This document shows, piece after piece, positions 7,065-8,640 of a DNA stretch of 8,640 nucleotides. A program made the position numbers and the translations under genes. Position 1 is the first letter of the stretch, and every line of letters begins with the position of its first letter. The stretch comes from Hyphomicrobiales bacterium (GTDB lineage Bacteria; Pseudomonadota; Alphaproteobacteria; Rhizobiales; Beijerinckiaceae). The notes under the pieces are model-generated. The model was not told where the DNA came from, did no database searches, and saw only the letters and a list, made by a program, of their open reading frames with translations. Location: positions 1 through 8,640 of the forward strand of contig JAIXZF010000202.1 of the NCBI GenBank assembly GCA_027489835.1. The letters run 5' to 3'.

Positions 7065-7077
7065 GCTTGGGCCAAGC
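7065..7077. promoter_or_regulatory. 13-bp palindrome upstream of the Bax inhibitor promoter
   Basis: GCTTGG-G-CCAAGC is a perfect palindrome with a single central base. It ends five bases before the predicted -35 element at 7083, a position suited to an activator or repressor site. No known operator consensus is claimed. Confidence 0.3.
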
Positions 7078-7082
7078 GGCCT

Positions 7083-7111
7083 CTTGTAAGAATTGCGCTC
7101 TTTCCCCATAT
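7083..7111 (+). promoter_or_regulatory. Predicted RpoH (sigma-32)-like heat-shock promoter
   Basis: CTTGTAA (7083-7089) and CCCCATAT (7104-7111) are separated by 14 bases. This closely follows the classical sigma-32 pattern CTTGAAA, 11-16 bases, CCCCATNT, with one mismatch in the -35 element. Alphaproteobacterial RpoH sites are also built on CTTG plus a C-rich -10 at about this distance. Read as sigma-70 elements (TTGTAA, 17 bases, CATATT) it matches only 4 of 6 at each hexamer. Transcription would start near 7118, leaving a leader of about 92 bases before the Bax inhibitor ATG. Confidence 0.55.
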
Positions 7112-7120
7112 TCCCTGCAA

Positions 7121-7150
7121 CGCCGGCCTGCCGGCGCCGTGGGGCTTTTT
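7121..7150 (+). other. Leader hairpin followed by a T-run
   Basis: CGCCGG (7121-7126) and CCGGCG (7131-7136) form a perfect six-pair stem with a CCTG loop, very near the predicted transcript start. Nine bases later comes TTTTT (7146-7150). The distance is too long for a standard intrinsic terminator. It could be a stabilising 5' hairpin, a weak attenuator, or the end signal for transcripts coming from ybbP. Confidence 0.35.
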
Positions 7151-7162
7151 GGACGATCCCGC

Positions 7163-7210
7163 GGAAACTGGATGTCCATCAGGATTCCAAAGGGAGTTGG
7201 AGCTTCTCCA
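7163..7210 (+). promoter_or_regulatory. Folded leader with Shine-Dalgarno hairpin (RNA-thermometer-like)
   Basis: Two consecutive hairpins can be drawn by eye. In the first, GGAA (7163-7166) pairs with TTCC (7185-7188), and inside it CTG-G-AT (7168-7173) pairs with ATCAG (7178-7182), leaving a bulged G at 7171. In the second, TGGAG (7198-7202) pairs with CTCCA (7206-7210) around a CTT loop. The second stem contains the GGAG ribosome binding site and the A of the start codon. Occlusion of the binding site by a short, weak stem after an upstream hairpin resembles ROSE-type thermometers in general layout, but not in detailed sequence. Folding energies were not computed. Confidence 0.4.
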
Positions 7211-7977
7211 TGAGCAATTTCGATCCTAACGCTTCGGCCTGGGGCACACCTTACGCCCAGCAGCGCAGCGCCGCCGAGGTCGATCAGGGCCTCCGGTCCT
7301 TCATGCTCGGCGTCTACAACCACATGATCACGGGCCTCGCGATCTCGGGCCTGGTGGCGATGGGCACCAACATGCTCGCCACCGCGCAGAACGCCGCCGG
7401 CCGCACCGTGCTCACCCCCATCGGGCAGATGCTCTATGTCAGCCCGCTCAAGTGGGTCATCATGCTGGCCCCGCTGGCCTTCATCCTGTTCTTCTCCTTC
7501 CGCATCGACCGCATGGCGCCCTCCAGCGCCCGCGCGATGTTCTATGCCTTCGCGGCCGTGATGGGCCTGTCGCTCTCGACGATCCTGGTGGTCTTCACCA
7601 AGGCTTCGATCGTGCAGGTCTTCTTCGTCACCGCGGCGGCCTTCGGCGGCCTCAGCCTGTTCGGCTACACCACCAAGAAGTCGCTGTCGGCCATGGGCTC
7701 GTTCCTGATCATGGGCCTGATCGGCCTGATGATCGCCTCGCTGGTGAACCTGTTCATGCAGTCGAGCGCCCTGCAGTTCGCCATCTCGGCGATCGGCGTG
7801 CTCGTTTTCGCGGGCCTCACCGCCTGGGACACCCAGCGCCTGAAGGAGATGTATCTCTACGGCGAAGGTTCGGCCGACGATCTCGCCCGCCTGTCGATCA
7901 ACGGCGCGCTGTCGCTCTACCTGAACTTCGTCAACATGTTCCAGATGCTGCTGAGCCTGTTCGGCAACCGCGAGTGA
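7210..7977 (+). CDS. Bax inhibitor-1/YccA family membrane protein
   Basis: This 255-residue integral inner-membrane protein belongs to the BI-1 (TMBIM) family, whose bacterial members include E. coli YccA, a modulator of the FtsH protease, and the B. subtilis pH-sensitive calcium leak channel YetJ. Seven hydrophobic helices fit: about 36-54, 80-97, 107-128, 132-151, 163-183, 189-206 and 233-252. The family marks FGYTTKKSLSAMGSFL (151-166) and FAGLTAWDTQRLK (200-212) are present. Asp207 is a candidate for one aspartate of the YetJ di-aspartyl sensor. ATG 7210 is chosen because GGAG lies seven bases before it and MSNFDPNASAWG is a normal family N-terminus. An upstream in-frame ATG at 7093 falls inside the predicted promoter. 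A heat-shock-like promoter and a folded leader precede it, and a strong terminator follows. Confidence 0.93.
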   Translation: MSNFDPNASAWGTPYAQQRSAAEVDQGLRSFMLGVYNHMITGLAISGLVAMGTNMLATAQNAAGRTVLTPIGQMLYVSPLKWVIMLAPLAFILFFSFRIDRMAPSSARAMFYAFAAVMGLSLSTILVVFTKASIVQVFFVTAAAFGGLSLFGYTTKKSLSAMGSFLIMGLIGLMIASLVNLFMQSSALQFAISAIGVLVFAGLTAWDTQRLKEMYLYGEGSADDLARLSINGALSLYLNFVNMFQMLLSLFGNRE

Positions 7978-8014
7978 TCTGCGAACGAAGCCGGCTCTCC
8001 GGCTGATGGAATCG

Positions 8015-8049
8015 AGGCCCCGGCGCGAAAGCTCCGGGGCCTTTTTCTT
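8015..8049 (+). terminator. Rho-independent terminator after the Bax inhibitor gene
   Basis: AGGCCCCGG (8015-8023) pairs with CCGGGGCCT (8034-8042). After a C/T mismatch, two more pairs (GC/GC) close a GAAA tetraloop at 8027-8030. TTTTTCTT follows at 8042-8049. It lies about 40 bases after the Bax inhibitor stop. There is no T-run on the other strand, so it should act on plus-strand transcripts only. Confidence 0.92.
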
Positions 8050-8058
8050 GGGCGCCTA

Positions 8059-8083
8059 GCCTCGGGCTCTTGGCCTCGGGCTC
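8059..8083 (+). repeat. 11-bp direct repeat, 14-base period
   Basis: GCCTCGGGCTC occurs at 8059-8069 and again at 8073-8083, separated by TTG. It lies between the terminator and the acetyltransferase gene, where that gene's promoter should be. It could be a pair of protein-binding sites on nearly the same DNA face, or a small slippage duplication. Confidence 0.55.
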
Positions 8084-8123
8084 CGTTCTGCTAGAGGCTC
8101 CGCCGGCCGACCGGAGTTCCGCC

Positions 8124-8622
8124 ATGACACCCGCGCCCGTCATCCGTCCCGCCACCGTGTCCGACATCGCCGCCATCACGCCGATCTATGCCCATGCGGT
8201 CCTGCATGGCACGGCCTCCTGGGAAGTCGATCCGCCGGACGAGACGGAGATGGCCCGCCGCCGGCAGGCGATCCTCGAGGCCGGCTTTCCCTACCTCGTC
8301 GCGGACGCCGCGGGCCGGGTCCTCGGCTACGCCTACGCCTCGGCCTATCGACCCCGCGCCGCCTACAGGGCCACCGTCGAGGATTCGATCTATGTCAGCC
8401 CGGACGGTCAGGGCCGGGGCGTCGGGCTTTCGCCAGATGGTCGCGGTGATCGGCGACGGCCAGGGCGGGGCGCGGGCATCGGTCAGGCTTCATGAACGCC
8501 TCGGCTTCGCCCATGTCGGCGTCGCCCGGGCGGTCGGCTACAAGCACGGGCGCTGGCTCGACCAGATCCTGATGCAGAAGGCGCTCGGCGCCGGCAGCGG
8601 CACGCCGTCGCCTTTCGCCTGA
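8124..8622 (+). pseudogene. Broken GNAT acetyltransferase, phosphinothricin acetyltransferase-like
   Basis: The intact ancestor would be an N-acetyltransferase of the Pat/YwnH type, which acetylates amines such as phosphinothricin or methionine sulfoximine with acetyl-CoA. Residues 1-101 are normal: VIRPATVSDIAAITPIYAHA, ASWEVDPPDE and IYVSPDGQGRGVG, the first half of the acetyl-CoA loop. At 8424-8427 the homologous frame changes by one, and the family C-terminus resumes with GFRQMVAVIGDG, RLHERLGF and VGYKHGRWLDQILMQKALG up to the TGA at 8622. The helix of about 14 residues that normally joins GVG to GFRQM is missing. The defect is therefore a deletion of 3n+2 bases (perhaps 41 or 44), not a single-base shift. 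The original frame stops at 8495 and would give 123 residues ending in unrelated sequence, so activity is probably lost. GGAG seven bases before ATG 8124 supports the start. Confidence 0.85.
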
Positions 8623-8640
8623 GGCTCAGCGCACCAGCTT

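Noticed and set aside
7093..7209. N-terminal extension of the Bax inhibitor protein from an upstream ATG at 7093
   Set aside because: The extension is not typical of the family, has no ribosome binding site, and would start inside the predicted promoter; ATG 7210 has a well-placed GGAG.
8626..8640. Possible last codons (KLVR then stop) of a minus-strand gene entering from the right edge
   Set aside because: Only four codons are visible, which is not enough to support a gene.
1..8640. Search for insertion sequences, CRISPR repeats, tRNA genes, phage genes or a defence island
   Set aside because: Nothing was found: no transposase motifs, no spaced identical repeats, no cloverleaf-like segments, and no clusters of unknown proteins.

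Overview
The window is GC-rich and densely coded, with codon use strongly biased to G or C in third positions. It looks like chromosomal DNA of an alphaproteobacterium, probably Hyphomicrobiales (Bosea- or Beijerinckiaceae-like). That placement is inference from base composition and protein style; no marker gene here fixes it. No mobile element, CRISPR array, tRNA or rRNA was seen, and no gap without a gene exceeds about 230 bases.

Layout. (1) 81-821 (+) is an RluA-family pseudouridine synthase. Its stop codon abuts the stop of the convergent gene next door. (2) 822-3669 (-) is a co-directional block, read right to left: a periplasmic GDSL esterase (TesA-like), a Tas-family aldo/keto reductase, the RNA 2',3'-cyclic phosphodiesterase ThpR, and a pterin-4a-carbinolamine dehydratase. 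(3) 3668-6980 (+) is a two-gene ABC system, YbbA-like ATPase and YbbP-like FtsX-family permease. It diverges from the esterase, and the two start codons overlap within a single CATG. (4) 7210-7977 (+) is a seven-helix Bax inhibitor-1/YccA-family membrane protein, followed by a strong intrinsic terminator. (5) 8124-8622 (+) is a GNAT (phosphinothricin-acetyltransferase-like) gene broken by a small internal deletion that shifts the frame.

How the parts relate. The divergent tesA / ybbA-ybbP trio is a known conserved neighbourhood (as in E. coli) and probably acts together at the inner membrane and periplasm. The minus-strand block otherwise joins unrelated housekeeping functions.

The most interesting non-coding signals lie just upstream of the Bax inhibitor gene. 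There is a heat-shock-sigma (RpoH)-like promoter, a folded leader, and a short hairpin that pairs the Shine-Dalgarno sequence with the bases next to the start codon. Together these suggest heat- or stress-controlled expression at two levels. A second notable element is a perfect 10-bp-arm inverted repeat covering both possible start codons of thpR. I found no clearly new multi-gene system; most of the content is ordinary core genome.
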